Below, piece by piece: positions 24,604-37,922 of a DNA stretch of 64,000 nt; the first letter of the stretch is position 1, and each line of letters starts with the position of its first letter. Where the stretch lies: positions 83,563 through 147,562 of the forward strand of contig NZ_BMVL01000001.1 of NCBI RefSeq assembly GCF_014650695.1, in the 5' to 3' direction. The translations under genes were made by a program, and so were the position numbers. The notes below the pieces were generated by a model. The model was not told the origin of the DNA. It saw nothing but the letters and a program-made list of their open reading frames with translations, and did not search any database. This stretch comes from Streptomyces avidinii (GTDB lineage: Bacteria; Actinomycetota; Actinomycetes; Streptomycetales; Streptomycetaceae).

Positions 24604-24611
<8 letters not shown>
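23151..24611 (-). CDS. gltD: Glutamate synthase (NADPH) small subunit
   Basis: A 486-residue GltD subunit that passes electrons from NADPH through FAD and iron-sulfur centres to the large subunit to make glutamate from glutamine and 2-oxoglutarate. The N-terminal cysteine clusters [13 protein letters not shown] and CPAPCESAC bind two [4Fe-4S] centres. FAD is bound at [12 protein letters not shown] (about residue 148) and NADPH at [11 protein letters not shown] (about 290). A final ATG-type FAD motif is [14 protein letters not shown]. Full length for the family. Its start overlaps the gltB end by eight bases. Confidence 0.97.
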
Positions 24612-29199
<4,588 letters not shown>

Positions 29200-29515
29200 C
29201 GGCTCTCCCGTCGTCGTCGTGGCATATGTGCATAGCCGAGGGACGACGTTGGCCCTCTGCGAAATTTCGTGCAGATTACATGATGACGACAATCCCGAGA
29301 AGCGGATACGTCATTCCAGCATGCGGACACTGCACGAGGCAGAAAGAGGGGAACTCTCGCGCCGCGCTACGGGATATCGCGGGGCGGGAGTACCGGTGCA
29401 GGGCGGGCATCGTTGCCCGGAGCCCTGGTGTGATGCCCGGCGGACACGGATTCGAAACCGCCGAGTAACGGACTACTTATGTGGTGCGCTGCATAGTGTC
29501 TCACTCCAGCCGCGG
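29200..29515. other. Non-coding region between gltB and the VIT1 gene
   Basis: This 316-base stretch holds the gltB leader and promoter at its low-coordinate end and the 3' region of the minus-strand transporter gene at the other. Short hairpins are visible (GGGC..GCCC around 29401-29418 and GGCGG..CCGCC around 29440-29462) and could end the transporter transcript. A TTCGAAA in the second hairpin recalls a tRNA T-loop, but no tRNA can be folded. No gene is seen. Confidence 0.6.
29264..29279 (-). promoter_or_regulatory. Possible GlnR half-box upstream of gltB
   Basis: On the minus strand GTAAT, six bases, GAAAT matches the repeating unit of the Streptomyces GlnR box (GTnAC-n6-GAAAC) with one mismatch in each half. 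It lies 65-80 bases upstream of the gltB start. The second unit of a full box is not evident, so this is tentative. Confidence 0.3.
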
Positions 29516-30247
29516 TCAGCCTATGGCTCCACCGATCCAGGTTCCCAGGATGTACGTCACACCCGCGGCCGCGCCACCCAGCGCGAGCTGGCGTGCTCCG
29601 CTGTACCACCAGGACCGGGCCGTGACCCGGGAGACGACCGCCCCGCAGGCGAAGAGTCCGGCCAGCGCGAGCAGCACCGCGGGCCACAGGACCGTGGCAC
29701 CGAGCAGGTACGGCAGGACCGGGAGCAGCGCGCCCAGCGCGAAGGACCCGAAGGACGAGACCGCCGCGACCAGCGGCGAGGGAAGGTCGTCGGGGTCGAT
29801 CCCGAGCTCCTCGCGGGCGTGGATCTCCAGCGCCTGCTCGGGATCGCGCGACAGCTGCATGGCGACCTCGCGGGCGAGCGGCGGCTCGACGCCGCGGGAG
29901 ACGTAGAGCTCGGCGAGCTCCTCCATCTCGTCCACCGGGTGCTTGCGCAACTGCTGCCGCTCCACGTCCAGTTCTGCAAGGACCAGCTCGCGCTGCGAGG
30001 CGACGGAGGTGTATTCACCGGCCGCCATCGAGAAGGCGCCGGCCGCGAGACCCGCCAGCCCGGTGATGACGACGGTCTGCGGGGCGACGGCGCCGCCGGC
30101 CACACCGGTCATCAGGGCGAGGTTGGAGACGAGCCCGTCCATGGCACCGAAGACTGCCGGCCGCAGCCATCCACCGTTGACGTCGCGGTGGGTGTGGTTG
30201 TCGCGGTGGGCGGTGTGCAGTGGTGCTTCGATGTCGATGATGGACAT
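29516..30247 (-). CDS. VIT1/CCC1-family metal transporter
   Basis: A 243-residue membrane protein of the vacuolar iron transporter family, which moves Fe2+ or Mn2+. Family marks are DGLVSNLALMTGVAG in the first membrane segment (about residues 34-48), FSMAAGEYTSVASQREL (second segment and start of the metal-binding cytoplasmic loop), a Glu-rich loop (EMEELAELYVSRGVEPP and REELGIDPDD), and three C-terminal hydrophobic segments. Start ATG 30247 has GGGGAGA upstream; the longer frame from 30445 is not family-like. It is divergent from the ADP-ribosylglycohydrolase operon. Confidence 0.9.
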   Translation of the reverse strand: MSIIDIEAPLHTAHRDNHTHRDVNGGWLRPAVFGAMDGLVSNLALMTGVAGGAVAPQTVVITGLAGLAAGAFSMAAGEYTSVASQRELVLAELDVERQQLRKHPVDEMEELAELYVSRGVEPPLAREVAMQLSRDPEQALEIHAREELGIDPDDLPSPLVAAVSSFGSFALGALLPVLPYLLGATVLWPAVLLALAGLFACGAVVSRVTARSWWYSGARQLALGGAAAGVTYILGTWIGGAIG

Positions 30248-30456
30248 GCGGCGTATCTCCCCAAATGTGCGAACGGGCGGCGTGAGGCGTTCCGCTCCCC
30301 CTGAACACCTCGAAACTACGCACGATTTCCGTCGCCCGCTAGCAAGGAAGGCCGTACTTACCTGGGCTTTTGCGGATCGGCGACCGGGTGACGGGGACGT
30401 TCGCGGGGTGTTTCGCGACGAGCGACAAACCACATGCCATGGCACAAATCCCCCAA

Positions 30457-30473
30457 GGGCTCATGATGAGCCC
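30457..30473. promoter_or_regulatory. Perfect palindrome just upstream of the ADP-ribosylglycohydrolase operon
   Basis: GGGCTCAT-G-ATGAGCCC is an exact 8-bp inverted repeat with a one-base centre, ending 25 bases before the first start codon. It could be an operator for an unlinked regulator or a short 5' hairpin. No regulator gene is adjacent. Confidence 0.45.
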
Positions 30474-30497
30474 CATCCAATGTGGGAGAGGCGCGCC

Positions 30498-31493
30498 ATG
30501 GAGCCGATGAAGCTGATTGCATGCAATCCGCAGGTCCTCCTCGAACGGGCCAGGGGCGCTCTTCTCGGACTTGCGGTGGGCGATGCGCTGGGTGCCCCCG
30601 CGGAGAACATGAAGCCGTCGGAGATCCGGGCGAAGTGGGGCCGCATCGAAGGCTTCGTGTCGGAGGACCCGGCGGGCACGGACGACACCGAGTACGCGAT
30701 CTTCTCGGGGCTGCTGCTGGCCCGCCACGGCTCGGCGCTCACCGTCTCCCACGTGGAGCGGGCCTGGCACCACTGGATCGCCGACCTCGACGAAGGCCCG
30801 TTCCGGGGCGCCGGTTTCTCCGAGCGCGGCACCCTGGAGAACCTCCGCCGGGGCCTGGCCGCACCCATCTCGGCCCAGCACCGGCACGCCTGGTCGGACG
30901 GTCTGGCCATGCGGGCGGCGCCGTTCGGCGTGTTCGCCGCGGGCCGGCCGGCGGAGGCGGCCCGGCTGGTCGCCATCGACGGCTCGGTCAGCCACGACGG
31001 CGAGGGCATCTACGGCGGCCAGGCGGTCGCGGCGGGCGTCGCCGCGGCGATGGCCGGCGGCTCCCCTGCCTCGGTGGTCTCGGCGGCCCTGTCCGTCATC
31101 CCGTCCGACTCGTGGACGGCCCGCTCCCTGCGCCGGGCGGTCACCGCCGCCCCGCGCGGCGAACGGGCCGTGCGCTCGGCGGTGGTCATCGGCGGCTACC
31201 CGTGGACCGACCTGGCCCCCGAAGCGGTGAGTCTGGCCTTCGGTGCCTTCGCCGCGTGCCGGGGCGACTTCCCGTCCTCCGTCCTCACCGCGGTGAACAT
31301 GGGCCGCGACGCCGACACCACGGCGGCCGTGGCGGGCGCCCTGGCCGGCGCCATGTCGGGTGCCGCCGCCATCCCCGCCGACTGGTCCTCGGCGATCGGC
31401 CCGGTCCGCGGCAGCTGCCTCCCCTCGATGCGGGGCTACCACGTCCTGGACATCGCGGACCTCCTCACCCCCGAATGCGAGGTCCCCCGATGA
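30498..31493 (+). CDS. ADP-ribosylglycohydrolase family protein 1
   Basis: A 331-residue member of the DraG/ARH family, which hydrolyses N- or O-glycosidic bonds to ribose in ADP-ribosylated compounds using two Mg2+ or Mn2+. Metal motifs are intact: TDDTEY (about residues 60-65) and GRDADTTAAVAGALAGA near the C-terminus. GALLGLAVGDALGAP is the family opening. Start ATG 30498 has GGGAGAGG upstream. It opens a seven-gene operon and its stop overlaps the next start (ATGA). The true substrate may be a free riboside rather than a protein. Confidence 0.9.
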   Translation: MEPMKLIACNPQVLLERARGALLGLAVGDALGAPAENMKPSEIRAKWGRIEGFVSEDPAGTDDTEYAIFSGLLLARHGSALTVSHVERAWHHWIADLDEGPFRGAGFSERGTLENLRRGLAAPISAQHRHAWSDGLAMRAAPFGVFAAGRPAEAARLVAIDGSVSHDGEGIYGGQAVAAGVAAAMAGGSPASVVSAALSVIPSDSWTARSLRRAVTAAPRGERAVRSAVVIGGYPWTDLAPEAVSLAFGAFAACRGDFPSSVLTAVNMGRDADTTAAVAGALAGAMSGAAAIPADWSSAIGPVRGSCLPSMRGYHVLDIADLLTPECEVPR

Positions 31494-33100
31494 CCCTCTC
31501 CCCGGACGACCTGACCACGCCCCGGGCCGACCGGCTCCCCGGAAGCCCGCCGCCCCTCGCGGAGCCGACGCTCGGAAAGCCGACCCGGGCCACGGGCCCT
31601 GACCCCACGGAGCCGGAGCCCGGGGGCCCTCCCCCGGGCACAGCCCCGGCTCCGGCGGAGCCGGGAATCGCGGCGCCGGCCGCAGGTGGCCGGCCCCGGG
31701 CCGGGACCCTGCCGCGCATGCTGCCGGCACTGCCCCCGAGTCCGGCCTCCGGTACGGCGCCGGGCGCGCGGGGGCTCGTAGGGCCGCCCCCGGGCGGGGT
31801 ACCGGCGGGCCCGGTCCCCGGGGCGGGGTCCCGGATCGTGATCCGCACCGGTCGGACGGCCTCGGCCGGGACCGGGGCACGGGCCCCGGAACGCCCCGCC
31901 GAGCTCCCCGCAGGGGCCGGGGTCCGCGCCCCGGAACGCCCCGCCGAGCTCCCCGCAGGGGTCCCGGCAGGGACCCGCAGGATCGAGGGCCTCCTCCTCG
32001 GGCTCGCCGCAGGCGACGCGGCCGGGTGGCCCGCCGCCCGCCACCGCGCCAGCCGGATGCCCGAGTGGACCCGCCGCCTCACCCGCGAGCTCGACACCTT
32101 CGCCGAGCAGAACGCCACCACCACCCTCCCCGTCCCCATCGCCCTCAACCAGCCCCCCGAACCGCTGCGCCTCGGCCCCTCCGACGACGCCGAATGGGCC
32201 GCCTTCGTCGCCGAGTCCGTGCTCACCGCCGCCGGTGTGCTGCTCAGCGACCTCTCCCGGTCCCGCCGGATGCGCGCCGCCATCGACCTCGCGTGGAACG
32301 CCCTGGCCTCCGAGGTCGCCGCGGCAGCGGAGCGCGCGCCCGAGGTCGAGTCCGCCGTCCTCCCCCTCCGCGCCCGGATCTCCGTCCGCGCCGGCCTCGG
32401 CAACCTCGCCACCGGCCTGCGCCCGCCCGCCACCGGTCACGACAACCCGCACTACTTCGACGACGCCGCCTGCGTCCGCGCCTGCGTCCTCGCCGTCGTG
32501 CACCCCGGGGACGCCCGCGCCGCGGCCGACCTCGCCGAGTTCGACGCCCGCTACACCCAGGACGGCGACGGGGTGCACGGCGCCCGCGCCATGGCCGCCG
32601 CCATCGCCACCGCCTTGAGCGCCACCGGTGCCGACGACGCCGTCGACGCCGCCGTCGACGCGGCCCTCGCCCAGCTCCCCGAGACCACCGAGATCGGCCG
32701 CAACGCCCGGCACGCCGTCCGGCTCGCCCGGACCCACAAGGACGGCGGCGCCTTCGCCATCGTCCCCACCCTCGAACACGAGATCGTGGACCACGTCTAC
32801 AGCTACGGGATCGCCGCCGCCGAGACCGTCCCCGTGGCCCTCGCCCTCGCCACGGCCGCCCGCGGCAGGATGACCGAGGCCGTCCCGGCGGCCGCCTGCC
32901 TGTCCCGCGTCGCGGACTCCGCCCCCGCCCTGGCCGGCGCGCTGACCGGCGTACTCGGCGGCGGCGACTCGATCCCCGCCGCCTGGCGCGAGGCCTGCCG
33001 CACCCTCTCCGGCTGCGCCCTCCCCCGCCTCGCGGGTACCGACCTCGTGGAACTCGCCGCGCTCCTCGCGGCCACGGAACTCACCTCACCCAAGGGATGA
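31490..33100 (+). CDS. ADP-ribosylglycohydrolase family protein 2, degenerate, Pro-rich N-terminus
   Basis: A 536-residue protein. Residues 1-160 are Pro/Ala/Gly-rich with a direct repeat (RAPERPAELPAG twice, about 130-157). Residues 163-530 follow the ADP-ribosylglycohydrolase fold (IEGLLLGLAAGDAAGWPAAR). Metal motifs are altered: TDDT becomes SDDA, and the C-terminal DxDT becomes VADS (SRVADSAPALAGALTG), losing at least one metal ligand. It is probably inactive or has a changed function, for example binding a substrate or a partner hydrolase. Starts and ends are tightly coupled to its neighbours. Confidence 0.8.
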   Translation: MTLSPDDLTTPRADRLPGSPPPLAEPTLGKPTRATGPDPTEPEPGGPPPGTAPAPAEPGIAAPAAGGRPRAGTLPRMLPALPPSPASGTAPGARGLVGPPPGGVPAGPVPGAGSRIVIRTGRTASAGTGARAPERPAELPAGAGVRAPERPAELPAGVPAGTRRIEGLLLGLAAGDAAGWPAARHRASRMPEWTRRLTRELDTFAEQNATTTLPVPIALNQPPEPLRLGPSDDAEWAAFVAESVLTAAGVLLSDLSRSRRMRAAIDLAWNALASEVAAAAERAPEVESAVLPLRARISVRAGLGNLATGLRPPATGHDNPHYFDDAACVRACVLAVVHPGDARAAADLAEFDARYTQDGDGVHGARAMAAAIATALSATGADDAVDAAVDAALAQLPETTEIGRNARHAVRLARTHKDGGAFAIVPTLEHEIVDHVYSYGIAAAETVPVALALATAARGRMTEAVPAAACLSRVADSAPALAGALTGVLGGGDSIPAAWREACRTLSGCALPRLAGTDLVELAALLAATELTSPKG

Positions 33101-33107
33101 TTCGGAC

Positions 33108-34253
33108 ATGACGCTCACGTTGGAGGACCGGGCACTCGGAGCTCTCGTCGGAGCCGCCGTCGGCGACGCGCTGGGCGGCCCGGTGGAGGGCTGGACCCCG
33201 GACCAGATCGTGGAACGGCACGGCGGCCGGGTGCACGGCATCGTCGGCCCCTGGTACGAGAACTGGCGCACGGCCCGACCCATCGCGCCGTACCACAAGG
33301 GCGACGGGCACGTCACGGACGACACCCTGATGACGCACGCGCTGGTCCGCGTCTACGAGACCGTACGGGACCACCTCGACGCCCACGCGATCGCCGAGCA
33401 CCTGGTCCCCGACCTGATGTCCACGCCCCGCTGGATCCCGGAACTGGAGTCCGAGGCACTGCCGTTGCAGCGGATCTTCCTCGCCGAGAAGTGGATCGTG
33501 ACCCGGCTGCACTACGCGCACGTCGACCCCCGCGAGGCCGGCAGCGGCAACATCGTCAACTGCGGCGCGGCGATGTACATGGCGCCGGTGGGCATCACCA
33601 ACGCGGGCAATCCGGCGGGCGCGTACGCGGAGGCGCTGGACATCGCCGGTGCGCACCAGTCCTCGTACGGGCGGGAGGCGGCGGGCGTGTTCGCGGCGGC
33701 GGTGGCGGCCGCGTGCGTGCCGGGGGCGACGGCCGCCTCGGTGGTGGACACGGCCCTGTCCCTGGCCAAGGACGGTACCCGCGCGGCCATCGCGGCCGTC
33801 CGCGAAGCGGCCGCAGGATACCGGGACTTCGAGTCGGCGCTGGCCCCGCTGCGGGCGGCGGTGACCCCGTACGACTCGGTCGGCCCGGACTACCGCAACC
33901 CGTCGCTCGATGCCCGCCGGCCCTCCCGACTGCACGCCATCGAGGAGCTCCCGATCGCGCTGGGGATGCTGCTGGTCGCCGGCGGACGGTACGAGAGCGC
34001 GGTCCTCGGGGCGGTCAACTACGGCCGGGACTGCGACTCCATCGCCACCATGGCGGGGGCGATCGCCGGGGCCCTGGGCGGCGAGGACGCGGTGCCGGCC
34101 GCCTGGACGAAGCAGGTGGCCGAGGCCAGCCGCCTCGACCTGCGCGCCCCCGCCACGGCGCTGGCCGCGGTGGCCCGGGAGATCTTCGCGCTCGACCGCT
34201 CCCGCCGGCGCTCCCACGAGGCGGCCTTCACCGCGATCGCGGCGGACCGGTGA
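33108..34253 (+). CDS. ADP-ribosylglycohydrolase family protein 3
   Basis: A 381-residue family member with full metal motifs: VTDDTLMT (about residue 70) and NYGRDCDSIATMAGAIAGAL (about 300). It has the usual GALVGAAVGDALGGP opening and an insertion around ESEALPLQRIFLAEKWIV not seen in protein 1. It should be catalytically competent. It starts seven bases after gene 2, and its stop overlaps the GTG of gene 4 (GTGA). Substrate is not predictable from sequence. Confidence 0.9.
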   Translation: MTLTLEDRALGALVGAAVGDALGGPVEGWTPDQIVERHGGRVHGIVGPWYENWRTARPIAPYHKGDGHVTDDTLMTHALVRVYETVRDHLDAHAIAEHLVPDLMSTPRWIPELESEALPLQRIFLAEKWIVTRLHYAHVDPREAGSGNIVNCGAAMYMAPVGITNAGNPAGAYAEALDIAGAHQSSYGREAAGVFAAAVAAACVPGATAASVVDTALSLAKDGTRAAIAAVREAAAGYRDFESALAPLRAAVTPYDSVGPDYRNPSLDARRPSRLHAIEELPIALGMLLVAGGRYESAVLGAVNYGRDCDSIATMAGAIAGALGGEDAVPAAWTKQVAEASRLDLRAPATALAAVAREIFALDRSRRRSHEAAFTAIAADR

Positions 34254-35824
34254 CGGGCACCGCCGGGCCGGCCCCGGCCGCTCCCGCGCACCCCCCGGGG
34301 TCCCGCCGCTCCCTGCGGGAGCCGGTGGCCGACCCGGCGTGCGAACCCCTGCGGCTCACGTGGGCCCAGCCGGAGGACCTGATCGGGCACGAGCTGCGTC
34401 AGGCGGCGGAGGACGGCCGGGACCCGGCGCCCGCCCTCCGCGCCTGGATCGCGGCCGGCGGCCACCCGGCCCCGGACCGCGCGGGCGCCTCCCCCACCCC
34501 GGTGCCGCAGGAACTCCGCGCGCTGGCCACCCGCCTGCTGGACGCCCTGGCCCAGCTCCCGCCCGCCTCCCGAGCCGACGAACCCCAGTCCTGGCCGGCC
34601 ATCGACGCTGCCTGCCGGACCGGCCCGATGCCGGGCGCACACCCGACCGACACCGACGGCCGGACCGGCGGGCCGGGACGGGAGCCGCAGCGGGGCACCA
34701 GGCACACGGCCCCGCCCGGCCGGCCCGCGGGGTGGGAGGCAATGCCGCGGACCGGGGTGGAAGCCGCCCGGCTGCGGGACCGGCTGGAAGCCGCCTGGCT
34801 CGGGCGGGCCGTCGGGTGCGTGCTCGGGAAGCCCGTCGAGAAGCTGCCCCTGGAGGGGATCCGGGCACTGGCCCGCGCCGCGGGCAACTGGCCGCTGAAC
34901 GACTGGTTCAGCGAACGCGGCGTACCTCCCGAGGTGCTCGCCGCGTACCCGTGGAACCGCCGGTCCGCCCCCACCTCCCTCGCCGAGAACATCGACGGCA
35001 TGCCCGAGGACGACGACCTCAACTACCCCCTCCTCGGGCTGCTCCTGCTCCAGCGGCACGGCAAGGCCTTCACCACCGCCGACGTCGCCCGCGTCTGGCT
35101 CGACGAGCTGCCGGCCGGCCGGACCTTCACCGCCGAGCGCATCGCCTACCGCAATCTCCTCCTCGGGCTGGAACCCCCCGCCACCGCCATCCACCACAAC
35201 CCCTTCCGCGAGTGGATCGGCGCCCTCATCCGCGCCGACGTCCACGGCTGGACCAACCCGGGCGACCCGGTCGCCGCCGCGGCCCAGGCCTACCGGGACG
35301 CCGCCCTGACCCACACCGGCAACGGCATCTACGCCGCGCTCTTCGTCGCCGCCGCCACCGCCACCGCCGCCACCGGCCGGGCGGACGTCCACACCGCGCT
35401 CCGGGCCGGGCTGGCCGTCGTACCGCCCCGCTCCCGCCTCGCCGAGGCCGTCCGCTGCGGGATCCGGACGGCCGGGGAGGAAGCGGACTTCGACCGCGTC
35501 GTCGACCGGCTGCACGCCCGCTACGGGCACTACCACTGGGTCCACGCGGTCCCCAACACGGCCCTGATCGCCGCCGCCCTCACCCACGCCGACGGGGACT
35601 TCACCCGCTCCGTCTGCCGCGCCGTGTCCGGCGGCTGGGACACCGACTCCAACGGGGCCACCGCCGGCGCCCTCGCCGGTCTGCTCGCCGGTTCCGCGCA
35701 GGCCCTCCCGCTCCGGTGGACCGCACCGCTGGGGAACCGCCTGGCGACCACCGTTCCGGGCTTCGACGGCATCGGCTTCGACACCCTCGCCCACCTCACC
35801 GCACAGGAGGCAGCACGCTCATGA
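34250..35824 (+). CDS. ADP-ribosylglycohydrolase family protein 4, with N-terminal extension
   Basis: A 524-residue protein. The first 165 residues carry a short helical region (LRLTWAQPEDLIGHELRQAA ... LATRLLDALAQL) and a disordered Pro/Gly linker. The hydrolase domain begins at LRDRLEAAWLGRAVGCVLGKP. Metal residues are EDDDLNY in place of TDDT and GGWDTDSNGATAGAL, so both clusters are retained. The EDDDLNY form defines a subgroup common in actinobacteria. Start is GTG 34250, overlapping the previous stop; ATG 34743 would give the hydrolase domain alone. Its stop overlaps the ribokinase start. Confidence 0.85.
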   Translation: MTGTAGPAPAAPAHPPGSRRSLREPVADPACEPLRLTWAQPEDLIGHELRQAAEDGRDPAPALRAWIAAGGHPAPDRAGASPTPVPQELRALATRLLDALAQLPPASRADEPQSWPAIDAACRTGPMPGAHPTDTDGRTGGPGREPQRGTRHTAPPGRPAGWEAMPRTGVEAARLRDRLEAAWLGRAVGCVLGKPVEKLPLEGIRALARAAGNWPLNDWFSERGVPPEVLAAYPWNRRSAPTSLAENIDGMPEDDDLNYPLLGLLLLQRHGKAFTTADVARVWLDELPAGRTFTAERIAYRNLLLGLEPPATAIHHNPFREWIGALIRADVHGWTNPGDPVAAAAQAYRDAALTHTGNGIYAALFVAAATATAATGRADVHTALRAGLAVVPPRSRLAEAVRCGIRTAGEEADFDRVVDRLHARYGHYHWVHAVPNTALIAAALTHADGDFTRSVCRAVSGGWDTDSNGATAGALAGLLAGSAQALPLRWTAPLGNRLATTVPGFDGIGFDTLAHLTAQEAARS

Positions 35825-36732
35825 CGGCCATCGCCGTGCTCGGCAGTACCAACATGGACCTCGTCGCCTACGTCCCCAAGGCCCCCCGCCTCGGGGAGAC
35901 CGTCACCGGCCGCGCCTTCCGCACGGTCCCCGGCGGCAAGGGCGCCAACCAGGCCGTCGCCGCCGCCCGCTGCGGCGGGCAGGTGGTGATGATCGGCGCG
36001 GTCGGGGCGGACGAGTTCGGCGTACGGCTGCGCTCCGCGCTCACCGCGGCCGGGGTCGACACCGCCCCCCTGCGCACCGTCGAGGGCGCCAGCGGCACCG
36101 CCCACATCACCGTGGACGACGAGGGCGGCAACAGCATCATCGTCATCCCCGGCGCGAACGCCGCCGTCACCGGCCTGGAGTCGGGGGACGAGCCGCGGAT
36201 CGCCGCCGCCGGATCCCTGCTCCTCCAGCTCGAACTGCCCCTCTCCGCCGTCCTCGCCGGAGCCCGCGCGGCCCGCGCGCACGGCGTCCGTACGGTGCTC
36301 ACCCCGGCCCCCGCCCAGCCGCTGCCCGCCGAACTGCTCGCCGCCACCGACCTCCTCGTCCCGAACGAGCACGAGGCCGCGGCCCTCACCGGCCTCACCG
36401 ACCCCCTCCGGTCCGCCGAGGCCCTGCTGGCCGACGTGCCCGAGGTGGTGATCACCCTCGGAGCGGCCGGGGTCCTGTACGCCGCCCGCGGCCGGGATCC
36501 GCTGACCGTGCCCGCGCCCCGGGTCCGGGCGGTGGACACCACCGCCGCCGGGGACACCTTCGTCGGCGCCCTCGCCGTGGCCCTCGGCGAGGGCCGGCCG
36601 ATGCCCGCCGCGCTGCACTGGGCCTCGGCGGCGGCCGCGCTCTCCGTGCAGCGCCACGGCGCCCAGGACTCGATGCCGACCCGCGCCGAGACCGACGCCT
36701 TCGCCGCGGCACGGCCCGGAGCCGCCTCGTGA
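35821..36732 (+). CDS. rbsK: Ribokinase (PfkB family)
   Basis: A 303-residue kinase that phosphorylates D-ribose to ribose-5-phosphate. GSTNMDL at the N-terminus and PGGKGANQAVAAAR (about residues 37-50) are ribokinase-type substrate motifs. The anion hole and catalytic base are in DTTAAGDTF with Asp245. It overlaps the fourth glycohydrolase by four bases (ATGA). The position directly after four riboside-type hydrolases strongly suggests that it captures released ribose for the pentose-phosphate pool. Confidence 0.92.
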   Translation: MTAIAVLGSTNMDLVAYVPKAPRLGETVTGRAFRTVPGGKGANQAVAAARCGGQVVMIGAVGADEFGVRLRSALTAAGVDTAPLRTVEGASGTAHITVDDEGGNSIIVIPGANAAVTGLESGDEPRIAAAGSLLLQLELPLSAVLAGARAARAHGVRTVLTPAPAQPLPAELLAATDLLVPNEHEAAALTGLTDPLRSAEALLADVPEVVITLGAAGVLYAARGRDPLTVPAPRVRAVDTTAAGDTFVGALAVALGEGRPMPAALHWASAAAALSVQRHGAQDSMPTRAETDAFAAARPGAAS

Positions 36733-37922
36733 CGACCACCGGGCCGCTGGAAGGGCTCCGCGTGCTCGACCTCGCGACGCTCTTCGCCGGGCCGCTGGCC
36801 GCCACCCTGCTCGGGGACTTCGGCGCCGAGGTCGTCAAGGTCGAGCACCCCGGCCGTCCCGACCCCTCGCGCGGCCACGGCCCCGCCAAGGACGGCATCG
36901 GCCTGTGGTGGAAGCTGCTCGGCCGGAACAAGCGGACGATGACCCTCGACCTGTCCACGGCGGGCGGCCGGGACACCCTGCTGCGGCTGGCGGCCACCGC
37001 CGACGTGGTCATCGAGAACTTCCGCCCCGGCACCCTGGAGAAGTGGGGGCTGGGCTGGCCCGAGCTGTCCGCGGCCAATCCGCGCCTGGTCCTGGCCCGT
37101 GTCACGGCCTTCGGCCAGCACGGCCCGTACGCGCACCGCCCGGGCTTCGGCACCTTGGCCGAGGCGATGAGCGGCTTCGCCGCGATCACCGGGGAGCCGG
37201 AGGGGCCGCCGACCCTGCCGCCCTTCGGGCTCGCCGACTCGATCGCCGCGCTGACCTGCGCGTACGCGGTGATGACCGCCCTGGCCGGCCGGGACCGCAC
37301 CGGGCAGGGACAGGTCGTGGACCTGGCGATCGTCGAGCCGATCCTGACCGTGCTGGGACCGCACCCGCTCTGGTACGACCAACTCGGCTACGTCCAGCCC
37401 CGCACCGGCAACCGTTCCACCAACAACGCCCCCCGCAATACCTACCGCAGTGCCGACGGGCGCTGGCTGGCGGTCTCCACCTCCGCGCAGTCCATCGCCG
37501 AACGGGTCATGCGGCTGGTCGGCCGGCCCGAGCTGATCGCCGAGCCCTGGTTCGCGACCGGCGCCGGGCGGGCCGGGCGCGCGGACGTGCTGGACGATGC
37601 GGTCGGCGGCTGGATCGCCCGGCACAAGGCCGAGGAGGTGGTCGCCGCGTTCGAGGACGCGGAGGCGGCCGTCGCCCAGGTCTACGACGTCCGGGACGTG
37701 ATAGCCGACCCGCAGTTCGCGGCCCTCGACACGGTCACCGAGGTCGAGGACCCGGAGCTGGGCCCGCTCCGCATGCAGAACATCCTCTTCCGGCTCTCCG
37801 GCACCCCCGGCGGGATCCGCTGGGCGGGCCGCCCGCACGGCGCGGACACCGAGGAGGTCCTGACCGAGCTCGGCCTGACCGGGGCCGAGATCACCGCGCT
37901 GCGGACCGAGGGAGCCCTGTGA
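36729..37922 (+). CDS. CaiB/BaiF (family III) CoA-transferase
   Basis: A 397-residue family III CoA-transferase that moves CoA between acyl groups. The N-terminal GLRVLDLATLFAGPLAATLLGDFGAEVVKVE, the NKRTMTLDL segment, and Asp170 in FGLADSIAALTCAY (the nucleophile that forms the anhydride) are intact. Such enzymes activate oxalate, carnitine, mesaconate, itaconate or succinate-type acids. GTG start overlaps the ribokinase stop. Followed by a CitE-like lyase, it suggests activation and then cleavage of a dicarboxylic acid as its CoA ester. Confidence 0.9.
   Translation: MTTTGPLEGLRVLDLATLFAGPLAATLLGDFGAEVVKVEHPGRPDPSRGHGPAKDGIGLWWKLLGRNKRTMTLDLSTAGGRDTLLRLAATADVVIENFRPGTLEKWGLGWPELSAANPRLVLARVTAFGQHGPYAHRPGFGTLAEAMSGFAAITGEPEGPPTLPPFGLADSIAALTCAYAVMTALAGRDRTGQGQVVDLAIVEPILTVLGPHPLWYDQLGYVQPRTGNRSTNNAPRNTYRSADGRWLAVSTSAQSIAERVMRLVGRPELIAEPWFATGAGRAGRADVLDDAVGGWIARHKAEEVVAAFEDAEAAVAQVYDVRDVIADPQFAALDTVTEVEDPELGPLRMQNILFRLSGTPGGIRWAGRPHGADTEEVLTELGLTGAEITALRTEGAL

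Noticed and set aside
29440..29466. TTCGAAA flanked by complementary GC bases, recalling a tRNA T-arm
   Set aside because: No acceptor, D or anticodon arm can be paired around it. The symmetric GGCGG/CCGCC is a simple hairpin.
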